Shown here in pieces: positions 1 to 34,517 of a DNA stretch of 64,000 nt; within the stretch, counting starts at the first letter, position 1, and each line of letters opens with the position of its first letter. Made by a program: the position numbers and the translations under genes. The stretch is from positions 22,533,378 through 22,597,377 of the forward strand of contig NC_090030.1 in the NCBI RefSeq assembly GCF_037176765.1. Direction: 5' to 3'. A model generated the notes under the pieces. The model saw only the letters and a program-made list of their open reading frames with translations, was not told where the DNA came from and made no database searches. Origin of the DNA: Anolis sagrei. Its lineage: Eukaryota; Chordata; Lepidosauria; Squamata; Anolidae.

Positions 1-390
1 GACTGTGCAAGGAAGCTGATGAAACCATGGACCATCTCCTCAGCTGTTGCAAGAAAATCGCACAGACAGACTACAAACAAAGACACAACTCTGTGGCCCA
101 GATGATTCACTGGAACTTATGTCACAAATAACAACTTCCAGCAGCAAAGAATTGGTGGGATCATAAACCCGCAAAGGTCATGGAAAATGAACATGCAAAA
201 ATACTGTGGGACTTTCGAATCCAGACTGAAAAAGTTTTGGAACACAAAACACCAGACATCGCCATTGTGGAAAAGAAAAAAGTCTGGATTATTGATGTTG
301 CCATACCGGGTGACAGTCACATTGAGGAAAAGCAACAGGAAAAACTTAGCTGCTATGAAGACCTCAAAATCGAACTGCAGAGGCTGTCTA
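1..390 (+). mobile_element. R2/R4-group LINE, 3' part of ORF (zinc knuckle and restriction-like endonuclease)
   Basis: Translation in broken frames gives a CCHC-like knuckle (CKEADETMDH...C) followed by a segment with PD, twelve residues, then D (PDIAIVEKKKVWIIDVAIPGD region, 240-310). This matches the PD-x(12-14)-D endonuclease signature of R2/R4/Dong-type non-LTR elements. The same protein recurs at 40233-40872. The copy stops near 390 and resumes at 1107, so about 715 bp was inserted into it. It is degraded and not a host gene. Confidence 0.75.
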
Positions 391-394
391 TCAC

Positions 395-670
395 CACTAA
401 ACACACACACACACACAATAACCAGCAGAAGTGACTTTAAAACCCCCCAAAATAAACCATATATACATATATACACACATACACACACACATAAGCAAGC
501 ACACACAACTATACACATATACACACACATATATATATACACCTACACACATATACACATATCTACACACATATATACACACATATATGCATGTACACAA
601 GCACACACATATACACAATATACATATACACATATAAACACAGAAATACACAAGTATATACACATGTATA
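395..670. repeat. (AC)n/(AT)n compound microsatellite
   Basis: Alternating ACAC and ATAT runs with scattered variants. All open frames across it are low-complexity shadows. Confidence 0.9.
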
Positions 671-994
671 GGTAAAGGTAGTCCCCTGACATTAAGTCCA
701 GTCATGTCTGACTCTGGGGTGTGGTGCTCATCTCCATTTCTAAGCCGAAGAGCCAGCATTGTCCGTAGACACCTCCAAGGTCATGTGGCCGGCATGACTG
801 CATGGAGCGCCGTTACCTTCCCGCCAGAGTGGTACCTATTGATCTACTCACATTTGCATGTTTTCGAACTGCTAGGTTGGCAGAAGCTAGGACTGACAGC
901 GGAAGCTCACGCCTCTCACCGGAATCGAACCTGCGACCTTTCGATCAACAAGCTCAGCAGCTCAGTGCTTTAACCCACTGCGCCACTGGGGGCT
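671..994 (-). mobile_element. Sauria SINE (tRNA head, Bov-B-like tail)
   Basis: On the - strand it begins with a tRNA-like head (A-box TGGCGCAGTGG, B-box GGTTCGATTCC) and ends in a tail resembling the Bov-B LINE 3' end (GACTGGACTTAATGTCAGGG). This arrangement is known for Sauria SINEs of squamates. It sits inside the microsatellite, and copies of ATACACATGTA flank it as a likely target duplication. Confidence 0.75.
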
Positions 995-1106
995 GTATAC
1001 ACATGTATACACACACATATATACACACGCACATATATACACACAAACACACATGCACAAATATATACACACATATACACACATATATGCATATACACAA
1101 GCACAC
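995..1106. repeat. (AC)n/(AT)n microsatellite, second half
   Basis: Continuation of the 395-670 tract beyond the SINE. It ends exactly where the R4-like reading resumes. Confidence 0.85.
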
Positions 1107-1395
1107 TGGCATAAACCAGTACAGGTGGTCCCAGTGGTGATTGGCGCACTGGGTGCCATGCCAAAAGATCTCAGCTGGCATTTGGAAACAATAAACATCA
1201 ACAAAATCACGATCTGTCAGCGACAAAAGACCACCTGACTTGGATCTGCGCGCATCATCTGAAAATACATCACACAGTCCTAGATGCTTGGGAAGTGTTC
1301 GACTTGTGATTTTGTGATACGAAATCCAGCATAGAAGTCTTGTTTGCTGTGACATACTGTGTTTCTGTGTCAATAATAATAATAATAATAATACA
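1107..1395 (+). mobile_element. R2/R4-group LINE, 3' end with (TAA)n tail
   Basis: Encodes the conserved WHKPVQVVPVVIGALG segment that follows the endonuclease domain, then a 3' UTR ending in (AAT)n at 1371-1393. The same 3' end plus (AAT)n is seen at 10639-10991. Dong/R4 relatives are known to be associated with TAA repeats. Confidence 0.7.
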
Positions 1396-1480
1396 CTTTA
1401 TGTATAACCCACCACCATCTCCCCAAAGGGGACTCGAGTTGGCTTACATGAGGCCAAGCCCAAAATAATACAACATAATA
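1396..1480 (-). mobile_element. L2-like LINE 3' end
   Basis: Reverse complement of the recurring L2 3' terminus (GAGATGG..GGGGTACAAATAAA type) also present at 21500-21580 and 37550-37605. Positions 1480-1624 are A-rich, probably more of the same 3' region. Confidence 0.6.
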
Positions 1481-1624
1481 AACACACAATAACAAAATAC
1501 ATCATAACAAAATATGAAATAATTACAAAATCAACTATATAAAGCAGCATAGTAAAACCAGACACGGAGGGCAGGCCAAATGTATGAGGTAAAATGTTAA
1601 AAAGTTAAAACCCTGGGTGAGATA

Positions 1625-2255
1625 GGAATAAAATTTATTTCGGGTGCTTTTACCCCGCCCTTCTCAATCCCTGGAGGACTCAGGGCGGCTTACAAAAAAG
1701 GCACAATTAGATGCCTATACAAATTACACATAATATACAAAACCATGGTTAAAAGCAATTATCACAGTTAAAACAATCAAAGAACCAGTACATACCACAT
1801 CATATAAAACATCATATAAAACCATTCTTGTGATCAGCGTTTCGTCTTTCAGAGTTCCATAGATCTAATCCATTAATCATTTCCTAGTCATCGTCAAAGT
1901 TCTTTCTTTATCTGCCCGATTGTCCGAATGCCTGGTCCCAGATCCATGTTTTTAGTTTTTTCCTAAAGGAAAGGAGCGATGTTGCAGATCTAATTTCCCC
2001 GGGGAGTGAGTTCCACAAGTGCGGGGGCCACCACCGAGAAGGCCCTGCTCCTCGTCCCCGCCAATCTCACTTGTGATAGAGGCGGGGTCGAGAGCAGGGC
2101 CTCTCCAGAAGATCTTAGACTCCGGGGTGGGACGTAGAGGGAGATCCGTTCGGACAGATACACTGGGCCGGAACCGTATAGGGTTTTGTAGGTCAAAACC
2201 AGCACTTTGAATTGTGCTCGGAACTGGATCGGCAGCCAGTGGAGCTGACACAAAA
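1625..2255 (-). mobile_element. L2-like LINE, C-terminal ORF and 3' UTR
   Basis: The - strand encodes LHWLPIQFRAQFKVLVLTYK and SLRSSGEALLSTPP segments, the L2 reverse-transcriptase C-terminus seen in seven other copies here. The 3' UTR holds the CCGCCCTTCTCAAT block. From 2256 to 2651 I see only unique intronic sequence. Confidence 0.75.
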
Positions 2256-2617
2256 GTGCATTTTTAGGAGAGGAGCCCAACAGGGAGGAACCATGGGGTT
2301 TAGCCATTTTAGGGGTGGGAAGATGCTTCATTCTGAGGGTAGCTGTAGGCTAAGACAACCAGATGGGTTGTGTGGTCATTCTCCAAAAGCACAACGGAAG
2401 AGCCAGGTTTTTAGGAAAGCATCAGGAGTGGCCACTTTTGGAGATCAGTAGAATAGACTCTGGAAGGCCTCTTCAAGTCTTGGAAGTGTGGAACCTCAGT
2501 GAAAGTTCAGACCTTAGGGGAACCCCACAGGCTTTCAGATCTTGGCAAGATGGAATGCTTTCTCTGCTGCCGAGCATCCCATCCTTTCCTCTTTCTTTTC
2601 CTGGCATGACTCTTTGA

Positions 2618-26742
<24,125 letters not shown>

Positions 26743-27260
26743 GAAGCAAGCGCCGAACCAAAGTCACCCAAACCCACCTCCCCAGTTCAGCTGTTTTCGG
26801 GACCGAAATGTTGCCGGCTTCCAGGACTTTGTTGTTGCGTCTTTGTTTGTTTGAGAAGGACTCTTTGTTTGGCTTTGCAAAGTGGGAGTGCGGTGGGAAC
26901 CCCTAAACCCAGCCCAGCCCCAGAAATTTTCCCAGCCCCAGAAATTTTAAATAGGGGGTTTCCTCAAGTGCATTTCTGTGTCTCCCAAGAGGAGACTGCT
27001 GCTGGCATCTTTGTCGCCTTTCCAGGACACATCTCATTCCTTTGCCTTAACCAAATCCCCACCCCCAAAAAGGCCCTTTTTAATTATTTGTGCTGGTCCA
27101 CATCGTAATGAGTTTTAATTGAACTCAAGCTACTTCCACTGCAGTCTCCAAAGCTATGCAGATGCAATATGTAGTAAAACCAAAAAGGAACATTTTGGCT
27201 ATAAAGAGAAAGGCTACATTTTTCAGCAAATATAATAAATGGCGCAAACTAGGCATCCTT
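26743..27260 (+). other. PLS3: PLS3 3' UTR (proximal), with AATAAA
   Basis: Unique sequence after the stop, with a polyadenylation hexamer AATAAA at 27234-27239. The mariner starts about 50 bp later. A longer UTR cannot be excluded: another AATAAA cluster lies at 29396-29412. Confidence 0.5.
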
Positions 27261-27312
27261 TCTAACGTTTTGCATAAAGTCAGCCTGCAGTTTTAGAGCT
27301 GCTTTGCATCTA

Positions 27313-28589
27313 TGAGGGGTGTTCACTAAAGATTCCCCCTGACCCACTTCCTGTGGATGGAGAGCGATGAAACTTGGCCCAGTTCTGAGTCCTTCTCTTC
27401 ATCGGTGCCACCTACGGAGACACACTTCTCCCATCTTGTTAAGCAACTGTAAACACCTCGCTTGTAGAAGTCGACAGGCTGCTCCAAAAGCCATGTCGTG
27501 ACTTCGCAAATCAGTCTCAGCATCTGAAAAATGCTTGCCCTTCAAAAATAACTTCATTGTTGGAAAGAGGTGGAAGTCCGAGGTCGGGTGAATAAGGAGG
27601 ATGCAGTTGAATGTCAAAACCACAGGACCATGCTTCTTCCATTTGGGCAACAGGTGAGTTGTGAACTGGTGCATTGTCTTGCAGAAGATGTGCACCTTTT
27701 GGTGAGCATGCCACATTGTCTCTTGGTTTGGATGGCCTTCGCAGTTTTTGCAGCACTGAAGAATAGTGTGCCCAGTGATCATGGTACCCCTTTGCTACGA
27801 AAAACATTAATTCTGTTCCATGCTGGTCCCAAGATACTGTAAGCATGACCTTGCCTGCTGAGAGTTGGGCACGTGCCTTCTTTGGAGACGGTGAATCATG
27901 ATTCTTCCATTGCATCCACTGAACTTTGCATCATAGTGATGGACCCAGCTTCCATCCTGCATGATCAGTCTGTTGAAAACATTCTCCTGGTTTCCATGGC
28001 ACATCATTGTCAAGAGAGCCAGAGAGCATTCGACTCGTTCCTGCTTCTGGAAAGGTGTGAGCAGCCAGAGGACCCAGCGAGTGGATGCCTTATGCATGTG
28101 AAGATGGTCTTGATGATTTTATCTGCAGACCCCACACTAATTTGGACAATTTGGGAAGGGAAGCAAATGGTTACAAGGCAATTTTCCAAAATGGTGAGCT
28201 CTACTTGCTGGTTGGTGCGTTCATCAATAGCAGAGTGGGGTCACCCTGGAATTGGAGCTGTTTACATCGAAGTCCGACCACATTGGAATGGAGGATGCCA
28301 ATTGTTGAATACATCGTGCGATGGGGAATCCTCACCATCAACCTCTTTTATCTCATTGAATGCCTCCTTTGGTGTTCGCCCTTTCAAGTAAAGGAACTTG
28401 AGGACTGCTCTGTCTTCCACTGGGTCCATGATCAACCCTCACGTTACTTCAGCGCCTGTAAAATCAAGACCATGATCACTTCTGACTTGTAAATTGGCAC
28501 ATAACCTATAGAGACTTATACATGTGCAGTTTCAGTGTCCTGTGATAAAGAGAAGGGGGTCAGAGGAAATCTTTAATGAATGCCCCTCA
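27313..28589 (-). mobile_element. mariner-type DNA transposon, near full length, inactive
   Basis: 1277 bp between TA duplications (27311-27312, 28590-28591), with inverted ends of about 35 bp (TGAGGGGTGTTCACTAAAGA versus TGAGGGGCATTCATTAAAGA). The - strand encodes transposase pieces: TVSWDQHG, LLQDNAPVH, HPPYSPDL and, in another frame, SDFHLFPTMKLFLKGK. These are the DD34D catalytic blocks of mariner. A frameshift between PYSPDL and SDFHLF separates the second and third Asp, so the copy is dead. Confidence 0.88.
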
Positions 28590-28591
28590 TA

Positions 28592-29575
28592 TTCAGCTTG
28601 ATTTCAAGTCTGGTTCCAACTGCTGGAAGTCTTGTGACCAGAAATCTCACATTTTTAAAGGTTACATTGACCAGGCATAGGTTCAAATCATCTCTTTCCA
28701 TATTAGGGTTAGGAACATGAGTGTTTTTAAATATTATTATTTTGTGTTGTTATTTTTTTTTTAAAAAGGGAGACATCCAAGCTATCAGGAATCCATATTC
28801 CATGCCATCATGGTATGGATATAGGCAATGGTACTTCCAAAGATCAGTCTTCCAGCAGTATTCTCCAAATACGGTGCTGTATTCTCCAAATACGGTGCTG
28901 TTCTTTCCCTGTACAGCTTCACCATATTTTCCATTATTTTGCTAGTTTCCTTTTTTTGGTATTCAAAAACAACCCATTTTTGGGTGAGAAGGACCATCTT
29001 TCAAGGCATTCATCAGAGAACCAAACCAATGCAATTTTTAAAAATCCTCTTTTGGTTCTGTTCGTCTTTTGCCTTACGCATCGAAACGTCTTTGTAGATC
29101 TGTGGATTCATTACAAATGCAATATTTAAGATGCTATTATTTTCAGAGCTAGACAGATGGGACCAGGTCAGTCCCACAAACAAACATCAGGGACTTTCAA
29201 GAGCCAAATGTGCCGAGAAGGAAGAAACTATTTTTGTATTAAAAGGAAGAGTAAAGGGAAGGGGGGAAAAGGAAAGCGCATCACCAAAGAAGAAGGCCTT
29301 TTGTCCATATCTGGCTTTGGCACACCGTTAGCTATCCCTTGAGGTCATATTGCTGTCTTGAGTTGCTCCAAATGATGTAATATGGTGGCAAAAGCAATAA
29401 ATAAAATAAAACCGTTTAAATACAAGCGGATCTGATTTCTATCAAAACCTAGCTCTGTCTTGTTTTCTTTTTGAGTTCTGAGCTGTGGGTTCGAATACTT
29501 CCTTTGGATAAACTCAAAGTGAAGCCCCAATTGTTTGGTTCTTTTCCTCTCCTGCACAAGTAGAGATCTACTAAT
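28592..29575. other. Mostly unique sequence after the mariner
   Basis: I see no gene. A 20-bp direct repeat (ATTCTCCAAATACGGTGCTG, near 28860 and 28880) and AATAAA copies at 29396-29412 are the only marks. It may be distal PLS3 3' UTR. Confidence 0.3.
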
Positions 29576-29737
29576 GCAGCGTTTCTCAACCTGAGGGTCA
29601 GCATGCCTGGGGGGGGGGGGGCTGTGGGGGTTTCAGAAAACACCTACTTCTGATGGTCTTGGGTGCCCCTTTGGTAGAGAAGGCTGAAGATCTCTCTGCC
29701 TGACCTTCTCTTCTTTTTTGGAAACAGTGAACATCAC

Positions 29738-29828
29738 TACCTCTGAGAATGCTTGCCATAGATGCAGGCGAAACATCAGGAGAGAATGCCTCTAGAACAT
29801 GGCCATATAGCCCGAAAAAACCTACCCA
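29738..29828 (+). mobile_element. Penelope-like terminal fragment
   Basis: Matches the terminal repeat (GCTTGCCATAGATGCAGGCG, CCTCTAGAACATGGCCATAT). The hammerhead-like core has two changes here. Confidence 0.75.
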
Positions 29829-30528
29829 GACAGTGAATCCTCCCACCAAAAGTCCTCCTCTGCTGTGATTGGCCGGCCTCTCAGCTCTTTCTGAGATAAG
29901 TTCAGTGTGGCAAATTCACTATCTTGGTATGGAATTCTCTCTGAGTCTTGGTTAACTACAACTCCCAAAATTCATAAAAGCTCCCCCAACCCTACCAGTA
30001 TGCAATGTTGGCCATGTAGGTAGTGTGCCAAGTTTGGTGCAGATCCATTGTGGGCTGAGTTTAGAATGCTCTTTGATTGTAGGTGAACTATAAATCCCAG
30101 CAACTACAACTCCCAAATGTCAAATCTAGTTGCCACAAACTTTGTCAGTGTTCACATTTGGGCATTTTGAGTATTCATGCCAAGTTTGGTTCAGTCCATC
30201 ATTATTTGAGTCCACAGTGCTCTCTGGATATAGGTGAACTACAACTCCAAACCCTTCCATTATTTTCTGTTGGTCATGGGAGTTCTGTGTGCCATGTTTG
30301 GTTTAATTCCATCGTTGGTGGAGTTCATAATGCTCTTTGATTGTAGGTGAGCTATAAATCCCAGCAACTACAACTCCCAAATGTCAAATCTAGTTTCCCC
30401 AAACTTTGCCAATGTTCACATTTGGGCATATTGAGTGTTCATGGCAAGTTTGGTCCTGTCCATCATTATTTGAGTCCACGGTGCTCTCTTGATGTAGGTG
30501 AACTACAATTACAAACCCTTCCAGTATT

Positions 30529-30649
30529 GTATTGTCAAAGGCTTTCATGGCCTCACTACCTCTGAGGAAGCTTGCCATAGATGCAGGCGAAACGTCAGGA
30601 GGGAATGCCTCTAGAACATGTTCATATAGCCCGAAAAAACGTACAACAA
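30529..30649 (+). mobile_element. Penelope-like terminal insertion with 13-bp target duplication
   Basis: Starts GTATTGTCAAAGGCTTTCAT and jumps directly to the inverted terminal block CTCACTACCTCTGAGG...; flanked by CCCTTCCAGTATT (30516-30528) and CCCTTCTAGTATT (30650-30662). Confidence 0.75.
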
Positions 30650-30975
30650 CCCTTCTAGTATTTTCTGTTTGTCATGGGAGTTCTGTGTGCCAAGTTTGGT
30701 TCAATTCAATTGTTGGTGGGGTTCAGAGTACTCTTTGATTGTAGGTGAACTATAAATCCCAGCAACGACAACTCCCAAATGACAAACTCAATCCCCACCA
30801 GTATTCAAATTTGGGCGTATTGAGTATTTGTGCCAAATTTGGTCCAGTGAATGAAAATACATCCTGCATATCAGATATTTACATTACAATTCATAACAGC
30901 AACAAAATTACAGTTATGAAGTAGCAACGAACATAATTAAACAACCATTAAAACAGTGCAGGGATTCTCCTGCAA

Positions 30976-31150
30976 GACTACTATTTATTTATTTCATACA
31001 CTTGTACCCCGCCCTTCTCATCCCCGAGGAGGGATTCAGGGCGTTCTCACAGCAAACATCATTCAGTGCCATCACAATCATAAAAACATTCAACAAACTC
31101 ATTAAAAACAAAGCATTAAATAAACAGTTGTTAAACACACGCCAGTTAAA
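30976..31150 (-). mobile_element. L2-like LINE 3' end
   Basis: TTATTTATTTCATACACTTG, CCCCGCCCTTCTCATCCCCG and AGGGCG blocks match the L2 3' UTR, read on the - strand. Confidence 0.65.
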
Positions 31151-31194
31151 ATCAAAGTCTGGGTGAATTCATTGTTGCTTCGAATTGCTTACGT

Positions 31195-31891
31195 CCGCGT
31201 TTCTCAACCTGGGGGTCGGGACCCCTGAGGGGGTCGCGAGGGGGTGTCAGAGGGGTCGCCAAAGACCATCAGAAAACACAGTAAACTTCCCACATGGGGA
31301 TTCCATGTGGGAAGTTTGAGCCAATTCTATCGTTGGTGGAGTTCAGAATGTTCTTTGATTGTAATGAACTATAAATCCCAGCAATTACAACTCTCAAATG
31401 TCAAGATCTATTTTCCCCAGACTCCACCAGTGTTCACATTTGGGCATATTGAGTATTTGTGCCAAGTTTGGTCCAGATCCAGCATTGCATGAGTCCACAG
31501 TGTTCTCTGGATATAGGTGAACTACAACTCCCAAACTCAAGGTCCATGCCCATCAAACCCTTCCAGTGTTTTCCATTGGTCATGGGAGCCAAGTTTGGTT
31601 CAAATCCATAGCTGGTGGAGTTCTGAATGCTCTTTGATTATAAGTGAACTATAAATCCCAGCAACTACAACTCCCAAATTACAAAATCAATCCTCCCCCA
31701 ACTCCACTAGCATTCACATTTGGGTATGAATGAAAATGCATCCTGCATATCAGATATTTACATTATGATTTATTACAGTAGTAAAATGACTGTTATGAAG
31801 TAGCAACAAAAACAATATTATGGTTGGGGGTCACCACAACATAAGGGACTGTATTAAGGGGTCATGGCATTGGGAAGGTTGAGAACCACTG
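31195..31891 (-). mobile_element. SPIN-like hAT non-autonomous transposon with 8-bp target duplication
   Basis: Ends CCGCGTTTCTCAACCTGGGG and inverse CAGTGGTTCTCAACCTTCCC. Flanks GCTTACGT (31187-31194) and GCTTACAT (31892-31899) differ at one base. Cargo module inside. Confidence 0.85.
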
Positions 31892-31914
31892 GCTTACATC
31901 TTCTTCTCACTTTC

Positions 31915-32590
31915 TGTTATTCAATGATCAAATGCTTGCTCCCACAACCAAGTCTTGAGCTTCCTTCTAAAGGACAGGAGGGAAGGTAGCCAATCTGATT
32001 TCCCTGGGGAGGGAATGCCACAGGCGGGGGGCCACTGCTGAGAAGGCCCTGTCCCTCATCCCCACCAATCGCGTTTGTGAATGCGGTGGGATTGAAAGCA
32101 GGGCCTCTCCAGATGAACTTAAACTTTGTGATGGTTTGTAACAGGAGATACGTTCGGACAGGTAGTCTGGACCAGAACCGTTTAGGGCAGGGGTCCACAA
32201 ACCTTTTAAACAGAGGGCCAGGTCACAGTCCCTCAAACTGTTGGTGGGCCGGATTATAATTCGGGAAAAAATGAATGAATTCCTATGCACACTGCACATA
32301 TCTTATTTATAAGTGCAAAAAACATTTTAAAACAATACAATAATTAAAATTAAGAACAATTTTAACAAATATAAACTTATTAGTATTTCAATGGAAAGTG
32401 TGGGCCTGCATTTGGCTGATGAGATAGGATTGTTGTTGTTATTGTGTGCTTTCAAGTAGTTTCATACTTAAGTTGACCTTGAGCAAGGGCCGGGTAAATG
32501 ACCTTGGAGGGCTGCATCTGGCCCCCGGGCCTTAGTTTGAGGACCCCTGGTTTAGGGTTTTAAAGGTTTCAAGATTGTAAAGTTTTTAAA
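31915..32590 (-). mobile_element. L2-like LINE, split by a hAT MITE
   Basis: The - strand encodes NGSGPDYLSERISCYKPSQS and SGEALLSIPPHSQTRL. The copy is interrupted at 32188-32549 by a hAT element. Confidence 0.7.
32188..32549. mobile_element. hAT MITE with 8-bp target duplication
   Basis: Ends CAGGGGTCCACAAACCTTTT and inverse CAGGGGTCCTCAAAC, flanked by GTTTAGGG (32180-32187, 32550-32557). A sister copy is at 44128-44463. Confidence 0.88.
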
Positions 32591-32594
32591 GACT

Positions 32595-33052
32595 AAGCTT
32601 GAGATATTGACAAGCTGGAATGTGTCCAGAGGAGGGTGACTAAAATGACCAATGGTCTGGAGAACAAGCCCTATGAGGAGTGGCTTAAAGAAATGGGCAT
32701 GTTTAGCCTGAAGAAGAGAAGGCTGCGAGGAGATGTGATAGCCATGTACAAATATGTGAGAGGAAGCCACAGAGAGGAGGGAGCAAGCTTGTTTTCTGCT
32801 GCCCCGGAGACTAGGACGCAGAACAATAGCTTCAAACTACAAGAAAGGAGATTCCATCTGAACATGAGGAAGAACTTCCTGACTGTGAGAGCCGTTCAGC
32901 AGTGGAACTCTCTGCCCTGGAGAGTGGTTGGAAGCTTTTAAACAGAGGCTGTATGGCCATCTGTCAGGGTTGATTTGAATGCATTCTTGGCAGAATGGGG
33001 TTGGACTGGATGGCCCATGAGGTCTCTTCCAACTCTATGATTCTATGATTCT
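32595..33052 (+). mobile_element. CR1 LINE 3' part
   Basis: Encodes NKPYEEWLKEMGMFSLKKRR and MRKNFLTVRAVQQWNSLP, ending in TCTATGATTCTATGATTC. Confidence 0.9.
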
Positions 33053-33394
33053 AAGCCATTCAGTTCTGAGAAGACGCAAAGGGAATAAATCCATTCATTT
33101 ATTTAGTCATTCATTCCAGTCTTTATTCCTTTATTGATTGCCCTTCCTGCCTTTCACCAGCATGGTCCTCCAAAACACTCTGGATTATAGATCAGTACAA
33201 AAAACAGTTTGTCTTTTGTTACACCAAAAGGAATAGTGACACTACATAACACGATTTTTGTTCCTGATTTATAACAGTTATTTCCTAATTGGTTCTATCA
33301 TAAAAGTATGGCAAAAGTGTATTAAACTGCAAAAATGTTTTTGCAGGAGGAGCATTTTGCTTTTTTTGCTTTTCCCTAGCTTTTCAATGAATAT

Positions 33395-33545
33395 GTCAGC
33401 CAATTCAATCTAGTTTGTGGCAGCCACAAAAACAAAAGTGTCTGGAGTAGAACAAGGACTGTCAAAGTAAAATTGCACATTTAAACAGGAAATAACACTT
33501 TCAAACCAGGAACAGATTTTTTTTCCCAAAGTTGTTACATAGTGT
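33395..33545. repeat. Unnamed dispersed repeat (pair of 16366-16520)
   Basis: Shares about 140 bp, including CTAGTTTGTGGCAGCCACAA, with the copy in the PLS3 intron. The remaining 33055-33395 is unremarkable. Confidence 0.6.
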
Positions 33546-33597
33546 TATATAAAGATAGTTATACATCACTAATTTAAACTATTTCATCGCAATGGCA

Positions 33598-33860
33598 GGG
33601 AGCCCCCAGTGGTGCAATGGGTTAAACCCTTGTGCCAGCAGAACTGCTGATCGAAAGGTCAGCGATTCGGATCCGTGAAGTGGGGTGAGCTCCCATCTGT
33701 CAGCTCCAGCTTCCCATGCGGGAACACGAGAGAAGCCTCCCACAGGATGGTAAAACATCCGGGCATCCCCTGGGCAACATCCTTGCAGATAGCCAATTCT
33801 CTCACACCAGAAGCAACTTGCAGTTTGTCAAGTCGCTCCTGACACACACACACACACACA
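33598..33860 (+). mobile_element. tRNA-derived SINE
   Basis: Head GGGAGCCCCCAGTGGTGCAA, body and tail AAGTCGCTCCTGACACACAC, ending in (CA)n that joins the next SINE. Confidence 0.85.
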
Positions 33861-33862
33861 CA

Positions 33863-34092
33863 CAGGACTGAAGACCGACAGGTCGCAGGTTCGAATCCGG
33901 GGAGAGGCGGATGAGCTCCCTCTATCAGCTCCAGCTCCTCATACTGGGACATGAGAGAAGCCTCCCAAAAGGATGATAAAAACATCACATCATCCCGGCG
34001 TCCCCTGGGCGACATCCTTGCAGATGGCCAATTCTCTCACACCGGAAGCGACTTGCAGTTTCTCAAGTCGCTCCTGACACGACAAAAAAAAA
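33863..34092 (+). mobile_element. tRNA-derived SINE, head-truncated, tandem with the previous
   Basis: Begins at AGGACTGAAGACCGACAGGT (the head is missing) and ends TCGCTCCTGACACGACAAAA. The pair resembles a SINE dimer. Confidence 0.8.
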
Positions 34093-34517
34093 AACTCTAA
34101 GCAAAGCTTGAATTTTCCATTTCATTGAAATATGCTAATTTACTGCACCATCAGGAATACTGAGACGTAATGATCTATGGATTTGGGGCCCTGGAATGAA
34201 ACCTTACTGTGCATAATTCTGAAAGGCTCATAGTAAAAAGCAACAGCATGGGAGAGTTACCAAAACGTCCATCAAGCTCTGAACTCCTGAACTTCCCTCT
34301 TAAGCTCTCCTGTCCATCTCCATCCCAGTCTAACAATAGCGAAATTTGCCTCCCATTAGCCTGCCCGCAGCATGAATGGCACTTCTGGTTAATTGAGCAT
34401 GACAGAGCCTTGTTGGAGCAAGCAGAGTATGTTCTCAACAGAGAAGAAACCCACCTCTTTTTCATCTGGTGCATTTCCCCCAAAACCAAAGGGCTCACAA
34501 AAAGGTAAGATTGGTCC
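34093..34517. other. 3' flank or UTR of the LRR gene
   Basis: Unique sequence with no recognised repeat. It is downstream of the - strand stop, so it may hold that gene's 3' UTR. No clear AATAAA on the - strand was found. Confidence 0.3.

Larger units (their letters stand above)
29577..30940 (-). mobile_element. SPIN-like hAT copy, broken by two Penelope-like insertions
   Basis: Left end like GCGTTTCTCAACCTGAGGGT, cargo modules at 29940-30850, right subterminal block CATCCTGCATATCAGATATT then TCATAACAGCAACAAAATTA; the terminal inverted repeat at the right is gone. Penelope-like pieces sit at 29738-29828 and 30529-30649. Confidence 0.65.
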
